The notes: generated from the sequence alone by a model not told the origin. Shown: positions 19,133 to 30,087, counted from the stretch's first letter. The stretch: DNA of 64,000 bases from Lachancea dasiensis (GCA_900074725.1 LT598460.1:377502-441501); one strand, 5' to 3'. Numbers and translations: made by a program.

Positions 19133-19805
19133 CTAAAGCTCTTGCAGGACATTTTTATTGTTGGCAGAGACGGACTGCACTGGGATGATCAGTGGCAGCG
19201 CGATGAACTGCTCGCGAACATTTGAATCCAAGCCTTCTACAAACTCGTTCCCCATGTCACTTCCAACAAAACCAGGGTGGCCAAGACAAATCTGTATCCC
19301 TCTGGGGACAGCTCTTGCTGCAATTGTTTGAAGGCATAGTTGAGACCAGCCTTCGACAAACGGTAACCTGAGGTAGAAAGACACATTGGCAAGTCCACAG
19401 AACCAACGATACAATTTATGGCAAGAATTTTCTTTATCGCTAAAGCCCTGACCTAATTGGACTCAAGGTGTTCTCAATAAAATGCTCGAGATAAAGGTCG
19501 TCCGTTAAGGCCAGGACTGGATCAGAAGTCTTGGTGATACCTGGGTTAATGATCAGGGCATCGATCCCATTTAGGGTAATTTCCTGCGTAATTTTGGCGG
19601 CGGCTTTCACACTGTCGGCAGATGCGACATCCAATTTCAAGGTGTTGACATTCGAGTGCCTGTCAGCTCAGGTTTTCAATTCTGTCGCTGCATTCCTGTT
19701 CCTAGTAGTGGCAGATACGGTGTTAGTGGAGTCTTAACTCAGATCTTTGACGAAAGAGAAACCATTGCCTTTGTTAGCGCTCGAAATGAAATAAGTCTTG
19801 GACAT
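19133..19805 (-). pseudogene. Broken short-chain dehydrogenase/reductase
   Basis: Pieces of one short-chain dehydrogenase appear in order on the minus strand, in shifting frames. An ATG at 19805 opens MSKTYFISSANKGNGF, a worn version of the TGxxxGIG cofactor loop, and reaches a stop after about 23 codons. A second piece (19440-19640) has LDVAS and IDALIINPGI, in the place of the NAG motif. A third, near 19325-19380, keeps the catalytic YRLSK (YxxxK) with the following helix. A last piece (19133-19414) has GHPGFVGSDMGN. At least two stops and two frame changes separate them, so no full enzyme can be made. The protein looks like the small cytosolic YIR035C-type reductases. It seems to be a past insertion between MYG1 and BEM2. 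Confidence 0.85.
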
Positions 19806-20430
19806 GTTAATGGTGTTAAATTGTTAGTTCGATGATGCTTATTGTAAATAGGTCAAGTGTTCTAATCTGTTCTGTTAGGGCAGGAGGTGGGACAGCTTGA
19901 AAAAGATTGAACCGCCGATTGTACAGTTTGGGGACTCAGTTTCATTTATAAAACTCGAGGATTTGTGGCGTGAAGATGGTGAACTGCCAGCTTCAAGATA
20001 AGTAACCACTTATTATATTCGAGTACTTGTAGAAAGCCTCCAGCCATACTGCGACATCGCCTAACGACCAGATCAACAAAAGGCGAGCGCTGGTAAGTTG
20101 ACTCTCCATGTTCAACTATTCTATGATACGATACACACGCTCAAAACACATTTTTCGACCGGCTTAAATACTGGTGCCAAGCGTCTTTTTCGACAATTAG
20201 TGACATACCGTTGAGCAGACATGTGTCAGGCCAAAGAGGATAATTCTGAGATTTATAAGTCATTAGCAATGTAAATCGGAGTGAAACTTGGAAGTAAAAC
20301 TACATGAGTAACCACAGCGTCTGTCTGAACTTATGTTCTTGACTGAGAATATGTGAAAAGATGATTATGATGAGCATTATGCTCGAGACCTAACGGCCGA
20401 TTAGCAGAACGACAACGACTCACCTTATAT
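19806..20430. other. Noncoding accessory stretch
   Basis: No gene found. It includes the former promoter of the dehydrogenase relic and sequence adjoining the LTR-like copy B. No intact element body is visible. Confidence 0.5.
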
Positions 20431-20884
20431 TGAGGCGAATCTGATTCATCAGTAGAAAGCTTACTAAATTTGTCTTGTAAGTCGGACATAGTCATTGTTA
20501 AGATGATTAACTTGGATCTAGGGAATTCTATTTATCTCTCCGTGATTATTTTAGGCATTAGAGTTGGTTCAGTTACCTGAACAAAAGCCTGGTATTTATA
20601 CAATTCTCACTCGGTGACTCTGGTCAACATATTTATTAATCACCAATTCTAGATCATTCTATTGCCCAAGGATTACGGCTTCAATGCCGTACACTACCGA
20701 TAACTTATCAGTGGCCAATCCCATTGGACAACAGTTGTTCTCTTCGGTTTGTCTTAGCTTGTAACTCTATTTGTATGGCCTCGGTTGTGTGCTATCATTC
20801 TGTACCACTGTGTCACATATTTACTGACGCTGATTATGCGATTGGACGCACATCACCATCAGTTTATTCACATTATTCCCAACA
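20431..20884 (-). mobile_element. Decayed solo LTR-like repeat, copy B (Ty1/copia-like)
   Basis: Inverted relative of 14013-14458, of near-equal length (454 against 446 bases). Read on the minus strand it opens TGTTGGGAATAATG, close to the TGTTGGAATA start of Ty1/Ty2 LTRs, and ends CGCCTCA. It carries a central TATA box (GTATAAATACC) and an ATG about 100 bases beyond it. It appears better preserved than copy A at the left end. No target duplication is seen, so it is old or its ends have drifted. Family assignment rests on ends and layout only. Confidence 0.58.
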
Positions 20885-21457
20885 AAAACAGAGTCCAAGC
20901 TGAGACTTTTGGCAACCTCTACACACTGTACGTCAGCTCAAGCAACAACTACCTATAAATCCAGTTACTTGTTATTCCTCAGCAAGGAATTATTGAAAAG
21001 TTATTGCATACATGTTACTAGATGTGGTGACTGTTTTTGGAATGGTACTAGTGTCTTGTGTTCTCAGTCCAAGTATTATCGACATATTAGAAGCTCTTGT
21101 TGCTAATAAAGTAGCTGGCAGAGCTCGCTTCAAGGATGTTGGCCTTGTGTTGTTCGTATACAATGCTTTATCAAGGGACTACGCCAATCAAAGAAGTTTT
21201 AGTTGGTACGTAGTCGGTGTGCCCAATCGTGAAAGAACAACCCTTACTTATCTCAGGGCAATTAGTCGAGGGTGAGCTTCTTATTTGGCAGCTACTCCAG
21301 CTTTGACTTTGAGCGCTTTCAGATTGGAAGGCGAGTCAAAACCGTCCAACAATCGGCCTGTCTTGTCGTGGAGGCTTACAGATCAAACGCGGTTGATATT
21401 TGTGGCAACCCCATAATAGCCATCTAGGCGTTGAAGAGATAGACTCACTTTTCTAAA
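20885..21457. other. BEM2 upstream region
   Basis: Noncoding, presumed to hold the BEM2 promoter. An 87-codon ATG frame at 21012-21275 has no recognised motif and is not called. Confidence 0.5.
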
Positions 21458-24400
21458 ATGAAGAGCTTGAGATGGACCAGCAAAAGTAGGAAGTCGTCGA
21501 CGTCCGCGGCCGACAGCCGACACACAGAACATCACAAAAATAGCACGGATAATAATCCAACCAACTTCGACAGCAGCGAGACACACGAGGACGATCCAAA
21601 CCCTCCACATTCTCAAATTTCGATTGCAAAGCGCCCCACCATTTTCAACAAGCATTTGACCTCCCCTCCGTCCGTATATCTGTCAGAGAATAATATCAAG
21701 TCAAACCGAAGCTTGTCTTCTGGTAAAGAGCCCGCCACCACAAGTGATCCCAACGAACGAGGCGATACAGGCCATGAAGATTCAATTATGGATGATGATC
21801 GCTCTACAATGGTTTCACAGGCGCGTTCTGAGCAACCAGGACAGCCCTCTGAACCACTGGGACCAACTACAAACTTCAACAGCGAAAACTATGACAACTA
21901 CACTTTTAAAATCGGCTGGGTCAATAAGGCTGGTGCGGGCCAAGCGATGAGCAACCGCGATAGTAGGCTCTATATTAACGGAAACACGTCGATGGAATCC
22001 CAGTCTCACGGGAAAAAAGCTATGAATTATAGAATCCACAGAGCAACCCTACGAGGGACCGTGCTGAGCCTCTACAAAAGCGGGATATCCAACGTCAAAT
22101 TCTTTAATCCAAATTTACCGCCACCTGCGCATTTGGCTGAACAACAGTCACGCGGCGGAGATTCATACCAGACAAATAGTTCCGAGCACAACCACCATAA
22201 CGCCAGTGACGATCAGTCAACTTTGGTGGAAAGACAACGGAGGGACTTGGCTTACTTGAGCTCGGAGTTTCCGCATCCAGACTTGAAGTGTGACAGCGAT
22301 GGGCGCTTGATCTCCGGATCTAACGAAAGTATATGTCATATGATTTTATTTTGTCCGCCATTCGATGATACTGACACCAAACGAATTATTGACATCCTTC
22401 TGATTTTACCGCTGATAGATAAATTTGGAGCATTTTTGAATATCTTTCAAATCTTCGGTGTTACATTTACCAAGCATCGCTCCAAGTTAGTCAACTCCGC
22501 AAGACAACATCACCAAATATCCGCAAAAGTTGACTTTTTAATGACAGAAAGATTGGCAATGGTTGTGAAAGCTGTCTTGGATGTGTTTTCTGGCTTTCTT
22601 CTTAATGACAAGCTATTTTCTCAGATTGTGGATTTAGTAGATGTCATATCTCTGCATGACGATGAGATCTCGACAAATTTAAAGATGGCCATAGTTGAGA
22701 GGCAAAATAAGTTAAACGCTTTATGTGCGTTTACTAAGCAAAAGGTAACTTCAGTGGATGTTCAGTCGCTAACCAGTAGGGACTATTTCCTGAAAATGGA
22801 CTTAGACGATTTTGCTATCGGCGTTCATCAAATTAACTTGAAATTTATGGCACAATGGAGCCCTCAAGTGGATTACTCGTTACTCTACGAATCAAATTTT
22901 ATTGACACCCATATCAATCTCAATCCCATGATCTTCAGAAATTCCGAAAACGTTCATTTTCTGGGTAGACTACTGGTCACACATTTATTTAGTGATCAAT
23001 CGAATTCTTCGCAAGAACAAACCGCCGATGTGTTGAGCGCCTGGGTGAAATTAGGTTGCAAATTTGAGAAAATAGGTGATATGGTCTCTTGGTTGGCCAT
23101 TGCCACTGTGGTTTGCTCAATTCCCGTACTGCGATTAATTTCAACTTGGGAACTAGTCTCAGAGCAAACTCTTAAAATCATATTCAAAGACTGGGTCCCC
23201 ACTATAGTTCAACTAGACAGACGACAAATCTCCTCAAAATCTGCTAACAGTGTTTTCATACTGGCTCCTCCAAACCTCAACGAAGCTTATATTAGGGAAA
23301 ATGTAATCCCATTTTTTGGAGACCTATCGATAAGCGCCAATGACCTCCCTACGGATACAAAGTTTAAGTATCTTGAAAAGAAAATTCACAGAACCAAAAA
23401 TGCATTTTTCAAATGGCAGCAGCGTATTGATCAAGCCAGAAAGGATGACGCAGGAGGCCAGAAATTTCAAATCGATCAAGAACCTTGCCACAGCACTAAC
23501 ATTATTTATCGCTATTGGCAGTTTCATTTACAGCAAACGCCGATGAATATTGAAAGCATCATGAAGTTGAGTTTAGAGTTGCAGCCACCGGTCGTAAGCC
23601 AACAGGATTACTCCGCTACCAGCTCCAGAAGAAGTGCACTATTGACAGGAAGTTATCTTCCAATGCTTTTTAATGAATTGTTACCCAGTTATTCGCTATT
23701 TCCACGGGATTATTTGATTGGTGCAGCTGGAGTCACAGCTGATAGTGGCGAGTATCCCAAAAGGGGTGTCAACATTCGAAAAATCAGTGGACCACAAATC
23801 CCTGGTCATGAGCACGACTCAAGTGGGATAACAGGCGTTGAAAGGCTCGATGAACCTGTCGTCAAGGAAATTTCCTCAAAAACTTCTAACAAACAAAAGC
23901 TGCTCAAACTAATAAGGGACGCTTTTAATATTGATATGGACATGTTCCACATTTCGGATGGAATCATCTTCAAATCAGCAAATGAAATAGAGGGACGATC
24001 GAGGCCAGCAAGCGTCGTGATTGAGACTCCAAAACGTCTCTCCCAGCACTCGTCATTTAATGCCATGAGAGATTCTCAGGATATAACCCGCTTGGGTGCC
24101 GCAATAGAATCGCTTGATATCTTCAGCTCCATCGGTAGGTCTTCTGGCTCCATAAACGAGTGTCAAATTCAGGTGGTTTTGAAATCTGCCACCCTTGACA
24201 AACTTTTTGACGTTCTTGTCTTGACCACTAGCGTGTTCTCAAAAGTTATAGACACCGGTGATTTGGAAAAGTATTTGTCGCATGAGAGAAAACGCAGAAG
24301 CGTGCGTGACCAAACTCCTGACAGTGGGTCCGTAGGGCCCCTTGATTATGCTTTCGTAAGACTACTGATGGACAACGATGTTTTCACTGAGACCTTTTTC

Positions 24401-27379
24401 AATACCTATAAGAGCTTCACAACCACCACAGTTGTACTGGAGAATCTGGCCAAACGTTTCATAGGAGCTATGAGCGGTGCCGTTTCGATTTCTCGTGTCA
24501 TGACGAATGACAAGCAGAAGTACGGCGGGACGTCCAATTCAAACAGGTTTTCGGGTTTTGTGGATGTCACTAGTAACAACAGCAGATTCCCAGCCTGGGA
24601 TCTTAAGGTTAATGATACTGATGAGATCAATTTAGGGTATGTGGCCAAAATTCAAGTAGGTGCAATGGAAGCCTTACTCCATCTAGTGAGTTTGCACTAT
24701 GCTGACTTTACCGATTCTCTTGCGAATAACGGTACGTTTCTTGACATTTTAAAAATCATGGACCAAGAAGTAAATGAGGAATGGAAGAGAAGAATAGAAG
24801 TTTTAGGACGAACAAAACACGTTCAGTTGGACTCCAAGGATGAAATCAATGAATTAGAGAATTTGCATACAACTTTAAAGACTTTGTTCAAAAGATTGAA
24901 GTCCATGTACCAGAAGCAGCTTTACAGGCCGCTAGGGGTCAGCAAGGCTCAGAGAATGACACAATTACTTCTCAAAAAATCTAAAGCAGTCTCTCTTCGC
25001 GACATGAGCGACCAACTGAAGGACGACTTTGGAAGTGGCCTTCACAACACCTTCAATACCTTGCATTGCGATAACTACACCGAACTGTCCAACTGGATCT
25101 ATGAACTTGATAATATCGTGAGTAATAGGATGTCTCTCATCACTAACCAAGATTGGGTCGATACTTCTCAACTTTTGGATTTGTTTTCCAATGAGTCTCT
25201 AACCTCGTTATATCGGTATCCACTGCATTCAATATCCCAAAATATTGTTCTGTCCGGTGGGTCTCGGCTGGATGATCTTGAAATTATTAACGTCTTTAGC
25301 TGGCTAAGAACGCTTTCCGGAGATAATGGGGGCTCTATCTTTGATAAGCTTCCACCATCCATTAAGCTCATGGTCAAGCTCCATGAATCGCTCACGAACT
25401 TTTTTATTTTGCATATTGGACATTCTCATCATACTGCTGAGAGCAGAGTAGATGTCTGCGCAATCGTTTTACAACTTCTGGCTCTAACGCGCCTGAAAAA
25501 CACCTCAATTGATCTGTTCCATGATAGCGAAAAAGAAAAATCCATTTCTTCCATTTCACCTCATGTTCCGTCATTTTTAGAAAGCTGCCTTTGCAACGCC
25601 GTTGTAGCACCTGATTCAAGATACTTTGAGATGCACTGGAAAAACGCCTATACAAAACTGCTTGGTTCAGACGCTACTGACGTTAGGGATTTCTCAACTA
25701 TGCTGGCCGAAATAACAAAACAAGCTGAAAAGTTTGCTGACTTAGATCAATCCCAGCTGTATAAAACAAAAAATCTTGCACCATGCCCCGGTTGGCTAAT
25801 AACAAGATTGTTAGAAATCTCCCAATTCGTTCCCAACATGAGTATAGAAAACTCGAAAATGATTAACTTTGACAAGAGAAGATTTGTCAACAATGTCATT
25901 ATCAATTATAGGGAAATGATACCACACCCAGCTGGCCAGCACGACGATTCCAACCCGGGACTAACAAATGACTTTATTGCATCTGTTGAAATCGTTGATG
26001 CTGGAAAAGCTTTTAGAAAGCTTGCGAAAGAAACTGCTGCTGCAGAGGCCCGGAAATGTAGATACCAGGCCACGGGTTTGTTCAATCACTTGATTGCGGC
26101 CGAAGTAGACAAAGTAAAGCGCGACCATAAGAAAATGATGCAACTTACAGTACAAGATAATGACTCCAAAAGGAAGAAACTTCTGGAACAAGCTGTCAGA
26201 CAAAGAAACAGATTGAGTTCGGCGTCATCAGTACATGATCTAAATAGCCACTTGGCTTATAGGGGCTCCTCCGTCGACTCTGACTCTGCTACAAAAAGAA
26301 CATCATATGCTGCTAACTCGTCATCCAGGGCCTCTATGATATCTAATGCAACTCAGAGCAATGGATCCATGGGCAGGAAGCTGGGTGGTTTTTTCAAGAG
26401 ACCATTTTCAATAGGAGGATTTTCGACTTCGTCCTCGGCACATGGGCTCAATGCGATTCTTTTAAATGGGGCCCAGTCCAATGGCTCGATCTCACCCTAC
26501 GAGCTCCCAGATATTAACTCTAGTGTATTCAAGGATACTAAACCTCTCTACTCGATTCGGACTTTCGAAATCAAATCCTGCATCCCCGTTAATGGCGTTA
26601 ATAAGCTCCCCGAAACTGACTACAGCTTCAAAATTGTTACGGAAAGTGGGTTGGAACACATCATCCAAGCTACAGACTATAGTGACATGAAGGACTGGTT
26701 GAGGGTAATCAATCTTTCTAAGAGATATTCGTTTCACTCTCAGAAATATAAGGGCAAAACGTCAAACAAAATATTTGGAGTCCCGATCGAGGATGTCTGT
26801 GAACGGGAAGGCAGCATAATCCCCAATATTGTCGTCAAACTTTTGGAAGAAATAGAGCTTCGTGGTCTGGATGAGATGGGCCTTTACCGAGTCCCTGGAT
26901 CGGTAGGAAGTATCAACGCATTAAAAAATGCATTTGACGAGGAGGGCGCTGTTAGTAACACTTTTACCCTTGAAGATGATAGATGGTTTGAGATTAATAC
27001 AATTGCTGGCTGCTTCAAGTTGTATCTTAGAGCGCTGCCCGACTCGTTATTCACTAAGGAGAAGCTACCGACTTTCGTGAGTTTAGCCTTGAGCTACAAG
27101 TCCCTTGAGATTGACTGGGTAGAGTTTACGTCTAAAGTAAGAGACGCACTGAGGAGCTTGCCTTTGTGCAATTTCCATATGATGAAAAGAACCTTTGAGC
27201 ATTTGAATCGTGTCGACCAGCACGTGGAAAACAATCGGATGGATGCCATCAATCTTGCCATTGTATTTTCCATGAGTTTTATCGACCAAGACAATCTAGC
27301 ATCGAGTATGGGACCGACCTTAGGAGCGCTGCAAACAATCTTGCAGCTGTTTATTCGCAAGCCAGACGATTTTTTCTAG
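21458..27379 (+). CDS. BEM2: Rho GTPase-activating protein Bem2
   Basis: Large GAP that switches off Rho1 and Cdc42 during bud emergence and cell-wall signalling. The 1973-residue length is near S. cerevisiae Bem2 (2167). The N-terminal 250 residues are Ser/Asn-rich and low-complexity. The middle has helical RasGEF-like regions (the stretch VRLLMDNDVFTETFFNTYKSF near residue 965 resembles a RasGEF N-terminal module). A PH domain lies near residues 1685-1755. The C-terminal RhoGAP domain has FGVPIEDVCER, the arginine finger in GLYRVPGS (Arg1811) and MDAINLAIVFS. No frame break is seen. Neighbours MYG1 and OXA1 are those of S. cerevisiae. Confidence 0.95.
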   Translation: MKSLRWTSKSRKSSTSAADSRHTEHHKNSTDNNPTNFDSSETHEDDPNPPHSQISIAKRPTIFNKHLTSPPSVYLSENNIKSNRSLSSGKEPATTSDPNERGDTGHEDSIMDDDRSTMVSQARSEQPGQPSEPLGPTTNFNSENYDNYTFKIGWVNKAGAGQAMSNRDSRLYINGNTSMESQSHGKKAMNYRIHRATLRGTVLSLYKSGISNVKFFNPNLPPPAHLAEQQSRGGDSYQTNSSEHNHHNASDDQSTLVERQRRDLAYLSSEFPHPDLKCDSDGRLISGSNESICHMILFCPPFDDTDTKRIIDILLILPLIDKFGAFLNIFQIFGVTFTKHRSKLVNSARQHHQISAKVDFLMTERLAMVVKAVLDVFSGFLLNDKLFSQIVDLVDVISLHDDEISTNLKMAIVERQNKLNALCAFTKQKVTSVDVQSLTSRDYFLKMDLDDFAIGVHQINLKFMAQWSPQVDYSLLYESNFIDTHINLNPMIFRNSENVHFLGRLLVTHLFSDQSNSSQEQTADVLSAWVKLGCKFEKIGDMVSWLAIATVVCSIPVLRLISTWELVSEQTLKIIFKDWVPTIVQLDRRQISSKSANSVFILAPPNLNEAYIRENVIPFFGDLSISANDLPTDTKFKYLEKKIHRTKNAFFKWQQRIDQARKDDAGGQKFQIDQEPCHSTNIIYRYWQFHLQQTPMNIESIMKLSLELQPPVVSQQDYSATSSRRSALLTGSYLPMLFNELLPSYSLFPRDYLIGAAGVTADSGEYPKRGVNIRKISGPQIPGHEHDSSGITGVERLDEPVVKEISSKTSNKQKLLKLIRDAFNIDMDMFHISDGIIFKSANEIEGRSRPASVVIETPKRLSQHSSFNAMRDSQDITRLGAAIESLDIFSSIGRSSGSINECQIQVVLKSATLDKLFDVLVLTTSVFSKVIDTGDLEKYLSHERKRRSVRDQTPDSGSVGPLDYAFVRLLMDNDVFTETFFNTYKSFTTTTVVLENLAKRFIGAMSGAVSISRVMTNDKQKYGGTSNSNRFSGFVDVTSNNSRFPAWDLKVNDTDEINLGYVAKIQVGAMEALLHLVSLHYADFTDSLANNGTFLDILKIMDQEVNEEWKRRIEVLGRTKHVQLDSKDEINELENLHTTLKTLFKRLKSMYQKQLYRPLGVSKAQRMTQLLLKKSKAVSLRDMSDQLKDDFGSGLHNTFNTLHCDNYTELSNWIYELDNIVSNRMSLITNQDWVDTSQLLDLFSNESLTSLYRYPLHSISQNIVLSGGSRLDDLEIINVFSWLRTLSGDNGGSIFDKLPPSIKLMVKLHESLTNFFILHIGHSHHTAESRVDVCAIVLQLLALTRLKNTSIDLFHDSEKEKSISSISPHVPSFLESCLCNAVVAPDSRYFEMHWKNAYTKLLGSDATDVRDFSTMLAEITKQAEKFADLDQSQLYKTKNLAPCPGWLITRLLEISQFVPNMSIENSKMINFDKRRFVNNVIINYREMIPHPAGQHDDSNPGLTNDFIASVEIVDAGKAFRKLAKETAAAEARKCRYQATGLFNHLIAAEVDKVKRDHKKMMQLTVQDNDSKRKKLLEQAVRQRNRLSSASSVHDLNSHLAYRGSSVDSDSATKRTSYAANSSSRASMISNATQSNGSMGRKLGGFFKRPFSIGGFSTSSSAHGLNAILLNGAQSNGSISPYELPDINSSVFKDTKPLYSIRTFEIKSCIPVNGVNKLPETDYSFKIVTESGLEHIIQATDYSDMKDWLRVINLSKRYSFHSQKYKGKTSNKIFGVPIEDVCEREGSIIPNIVVKLLEEIELRGLDEMGLYRVPGSVGSINALKNAFDEEGAVSNTFTLEDDRWFEINTIAGCFKLYLRALPDSLFTKEKLPTFVSLALSYKSLEIDWVEFTSKVRDALRSLPLCNFHMMKRTFEHLNRVDQHVENNRMDAINLAIVFSMSFIDQDNLASSMGPTLGALQTILQLFIRKPDDFF

Positions 27380-27563
27380 TTCGGTCCTGTGCCTAATCAT
27401 TACTGCTATAGCCAAACAGAACAGCAAGCAGATTGCATTTAAATATACGTTAATTAATGACCAAGATCTCAAGCATTCCTCACTAGATTATAATAGAGTG
27501 CAGCGTTACATTCTCTCCATTCGCTAATTAACTATGTACAGGTAATCATTATAGCTGCTATAT

Positions 27564-28860
27564 TCAATTCTTAGTCTTCAATTTTTTTTGAAGATCGGAC
27601 CTGCGAACAATTTTGATGGCACTGTTTGCCTTTTGCTCTCTGGTAGCTTCTTGCATGAGCTTCTCGTTATCCTGCATACGTTGTCTCCTCTCCGCCTGCT
27701 CCCTTGCCTTCTGCATGTTTTCTTTGAAAGTTTCAATGATACCCTTTGAAGGAGCATTGGTTGATGGTGCACGCTTGACAACTTCGGCGATATTAAGCTT
27801 CTGTCTACACCACTTGTTCCTCAATATCAGCGATTGAATGACTGAGCATATCCCATTCACCGCAAAGTAGAGAACCACGCCTGAAGACAAATTCATAGTG
27901 GCTGGAATAGAAAGTAGCGGCAAGACTGTGAAAAAGTTTTTCATGGTGGGAGAGAATTGTTGGGCGCCGGTTTCACCACCAAGTCTGGTAAATGAAATGA
28001 AAACCGATGCAGTAATGATTTGGAGTCCCAAGTACGGATCTGCCAGAGACAAATCTGAAAACCACGCTATACCCTGGTTCGTAAACCCGTCTACCGGATA
28101 ATTAGTCATGCCTCTGATTCCGGAGAAAAATCCTAGTGCTACAGGAACTTGAAGAATGGGGGCGGCCAGGTATCTGTTTTTGATTCCATTGTCAGCTAGT
28201 AGCTTCTTTCTCTTAAGTGCAACTCTTTGGCCCTCAACCATGTCAGTAGAAGCCATAAGTTCCGTATTGATGGCATCTAGCTCTGGCTTAATCTTAGAAT
28301 TACGAGCCATGGTGTCCGAAGATTTCACGTAAAGTGGGAACATGACAAGACGCACCAAAACGGTTGTAGCCACAATGGTACCCCACCAAGGTAGACCAGA
28401 GTACACGTGGATTTGTTCCATGACGTTTTGAATGAGATCTGGAGGCCACCACCACGACTTGGCCAGTCCGATGCTGCTCAAGTACCCGACATGACTCGAC
28501 GCTTCTCCGACAATATGCGACGCCTGCTCAACTATCGTCGAGCTCATGTCAGCGACAGAAGAAGTGGCTTCGTCGAATGACGGCAACTGCGTTTGGATTT
28601 CTGTACTGGCTCTTCCTCCGTTTGGCACTCTAGATGAATTGAACCGCACAAACGACGCCCCAATGGGCGTCTGTTTCCAGATCCTCGATGCTGGATTGGC
28701 CTTAAAGAATCAGAAATACATGTTAATATCATTGAAACCTGGTAAACAGCGCAGCTCTTAGCAGGAAGCCCAACTACGCCCAGATCGGACTACAAATATC
28801 AAAAGTTGTCCCACTTCAACATACGATTTTGGCACTCCTAGTTGCGTAGGCTCTAAACAT
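27564..28860 (-). CDS. OXA1: Mitochondrial inner-membrane insertase Oxa1 (two exons)
   Basis: YidC/Oxa1-family insertase that places mitochondrially encoded proteins such as Cox2 into the inner membrane. Exon 2 (27564-28700) encodes the whole mature protein: the HVYSGLPWWGTI segment, LYVKSSDTMARNSKIKPELD, further membrane segments and a basic C-terminal ribosome-binding tail. It has no in-frame ATG upstream of the conserved part. On the minus strand an ATG at 28860 opens a 12-codon exon (28825-28860; MFRAYATRSAKI) followed directly by the 5' splice site GTATGT. Joining exon 1 to GCC at 28700 keeps frame and gives an Arg/Ser/Ala-rich presequence. The product has 390 residues, against 402 in S. 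cerevisiae, whose gene is unspliced as far as I know. See the intron entry. Confidence 0.88.
28701..28824 (-). other. OXA1 intron (124 bp)
   Basis: On the minus strand the intron starts with the consensus GTATGT (28824-28819). It has a branch-site-like TATTAAC (28728-28722; consensus TACTAAC), with the branch A at 28723, and ends in AAG (28703-28701), 22 bases after the branch A. It is phase 0. The branch site and AAG acceptor deviate from the preferred forms, so efficiency may be reduced or regulated. Confidence 0.78.
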
Positions 28861-29193
28861 CTCAAAATGCCCCACAATGGAAATAATAGAGTGCGAAAGA
28901 GGCAGATATGGTCACTAACTGAAGCAGCGTTTGTTCTTGACGAAATTAGAACAATTTTTCACTCTTAATTATCTACCTTCAAATTAATTTTACATATACA
29001 CAACAAAATGACTTATCTACTAGACTCATCGACAACATCAGTTGGCACACTTGTATTGTAGTTAAAGCACAGCGACATTCAGCGGGTCGCCTATTGATTA
29101 ATCAGCTTTTCCCGCGTATCAAATTTGAAATCTTGGGAGCCTAGGAAGAGGTCATCGAGCTACCGACGGAGGCGAGTTCTGCTAGATGGTTAG
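28861..29193. other. Divergent OXA1-PET122 promoter region
   Basis: Noncoding region between two divergent mitochondrial genes. No specific sites are identified with confidence. Confidence 0.5.
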
Positions 29194-30087
29194 ATGAAAC
29201 ATACTCATATTGTGAGAAATGTGTCTAAATCGAGTTTGAGCACGTCTTTGCGTAAAAACCTGATCGCACAATGTCTGAACTTGGAGTTTGATAGTCTGCT
29301 TGAAACGGTGAGAAAACTGCCCGTGGATCGGTTGGATGAGAACTTTCTGCAATTATATCTGGCTATGGGAGTTCAACATGCGCACGTCCCATCAGTGGAC
29401 TACCTGTGGTATAAATACGTGATGACGCGGAAGGTGCTGATGGTCAAACCTAGTACATTGTGTGGTATCGGTGTGGTGTCACTCAACGGCAACAAGCCAT
29501 TTATCCCGCGACAACTGTGCGCGCACTTTGAACAATTTTATGGCCACGACGGCCATAAATGGGCCGAGTGCAGAGACGAGCTTCTCCGCATTAAAGTAGA
29601 GAGCTTTGCGAAGACCGCTGGAGCCAGAATGTCCTTCAGAGAAAAATGGAAAGTCTTTCTCGAGGATATCGACAATGTGGTGGATCCGTCTCTCAACATC
29701 TGCGTTTACGATTTCCCACACCTGACTGCTTCTCTCAAGGGAGCGGACCCCGAATTGCTGGAACAACTTTTGTTTCACGAAAATAAAATCGCCATCAAAA
29801 ACAGCTCAACGCTGCCCACCCTGCTGAATATGATTTTGTTGCAGGACTGGCTGTCCGCCGACTTCAAGCTTCGCATTTTTGGTGCGTTTCGCGACTGCCA
29901 CAGATCCCTTGGATACAGCGACAGCATTTCAATCATATTCAGAGTTTTGCGAGGAGACTTGTATCGCTCCACAAAATTCATGTCTTACCTGACAAGCAAC
30001 CAGATGACGTTACCTCCTTTGGGAGCCAGGTGTTTTCTGGCTACAACCAAGGGCGAGCGCGATATCCCATGTGGAGGCAGGGTATAA
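29194..30087 (+). CDS. PET122: Probable COX3 translational activator Pet122
   Basis: In S. cerevisiae Pet122 works with Pet54 and Pet494 at the inner membrane to start translation of COX3 mRNA. This 297-residue protein has a basic N-terminus (KHTHIVRNVSKSSLSTSLRK), fitting a mitochondrial presequence, and is otherwise helical with no motif I can name. The assignment rests on position: it lies between OXA1 and the YER152C-type gene with the expected orientation (YER153C). It is about 40 residues longer than S. cerevisiae Pet122 (254); this family diverges fast, so weak similarity is normal. Confidence 0.78.
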   Translation: MKHTHIVRNVSKSSLSTSLRKNLIAQCLNLEFDSLLETVRKLPVDRLDENFLQLYLAMGVQHAHVPSVDYLWYKYVMTRKVLMVKPSTLCGIGVVSLNGNKPFIPRQLCAHFEQFYGHDGHKWAECRDELLRIKVESFAKTAGARMSFREKWKVFLEDIDNVVDPSLNICVYDFPHLTASLKGADPELLEQLLFHENKIAIKNSSTLPTLLNMILLQDWLSADFKLRIFGAFRDCHRSLGYSDSISIIFRVLRGDLYRSTKFMSYLTSNQMTLPPLGARCFLATTKGERDIPCGGRV

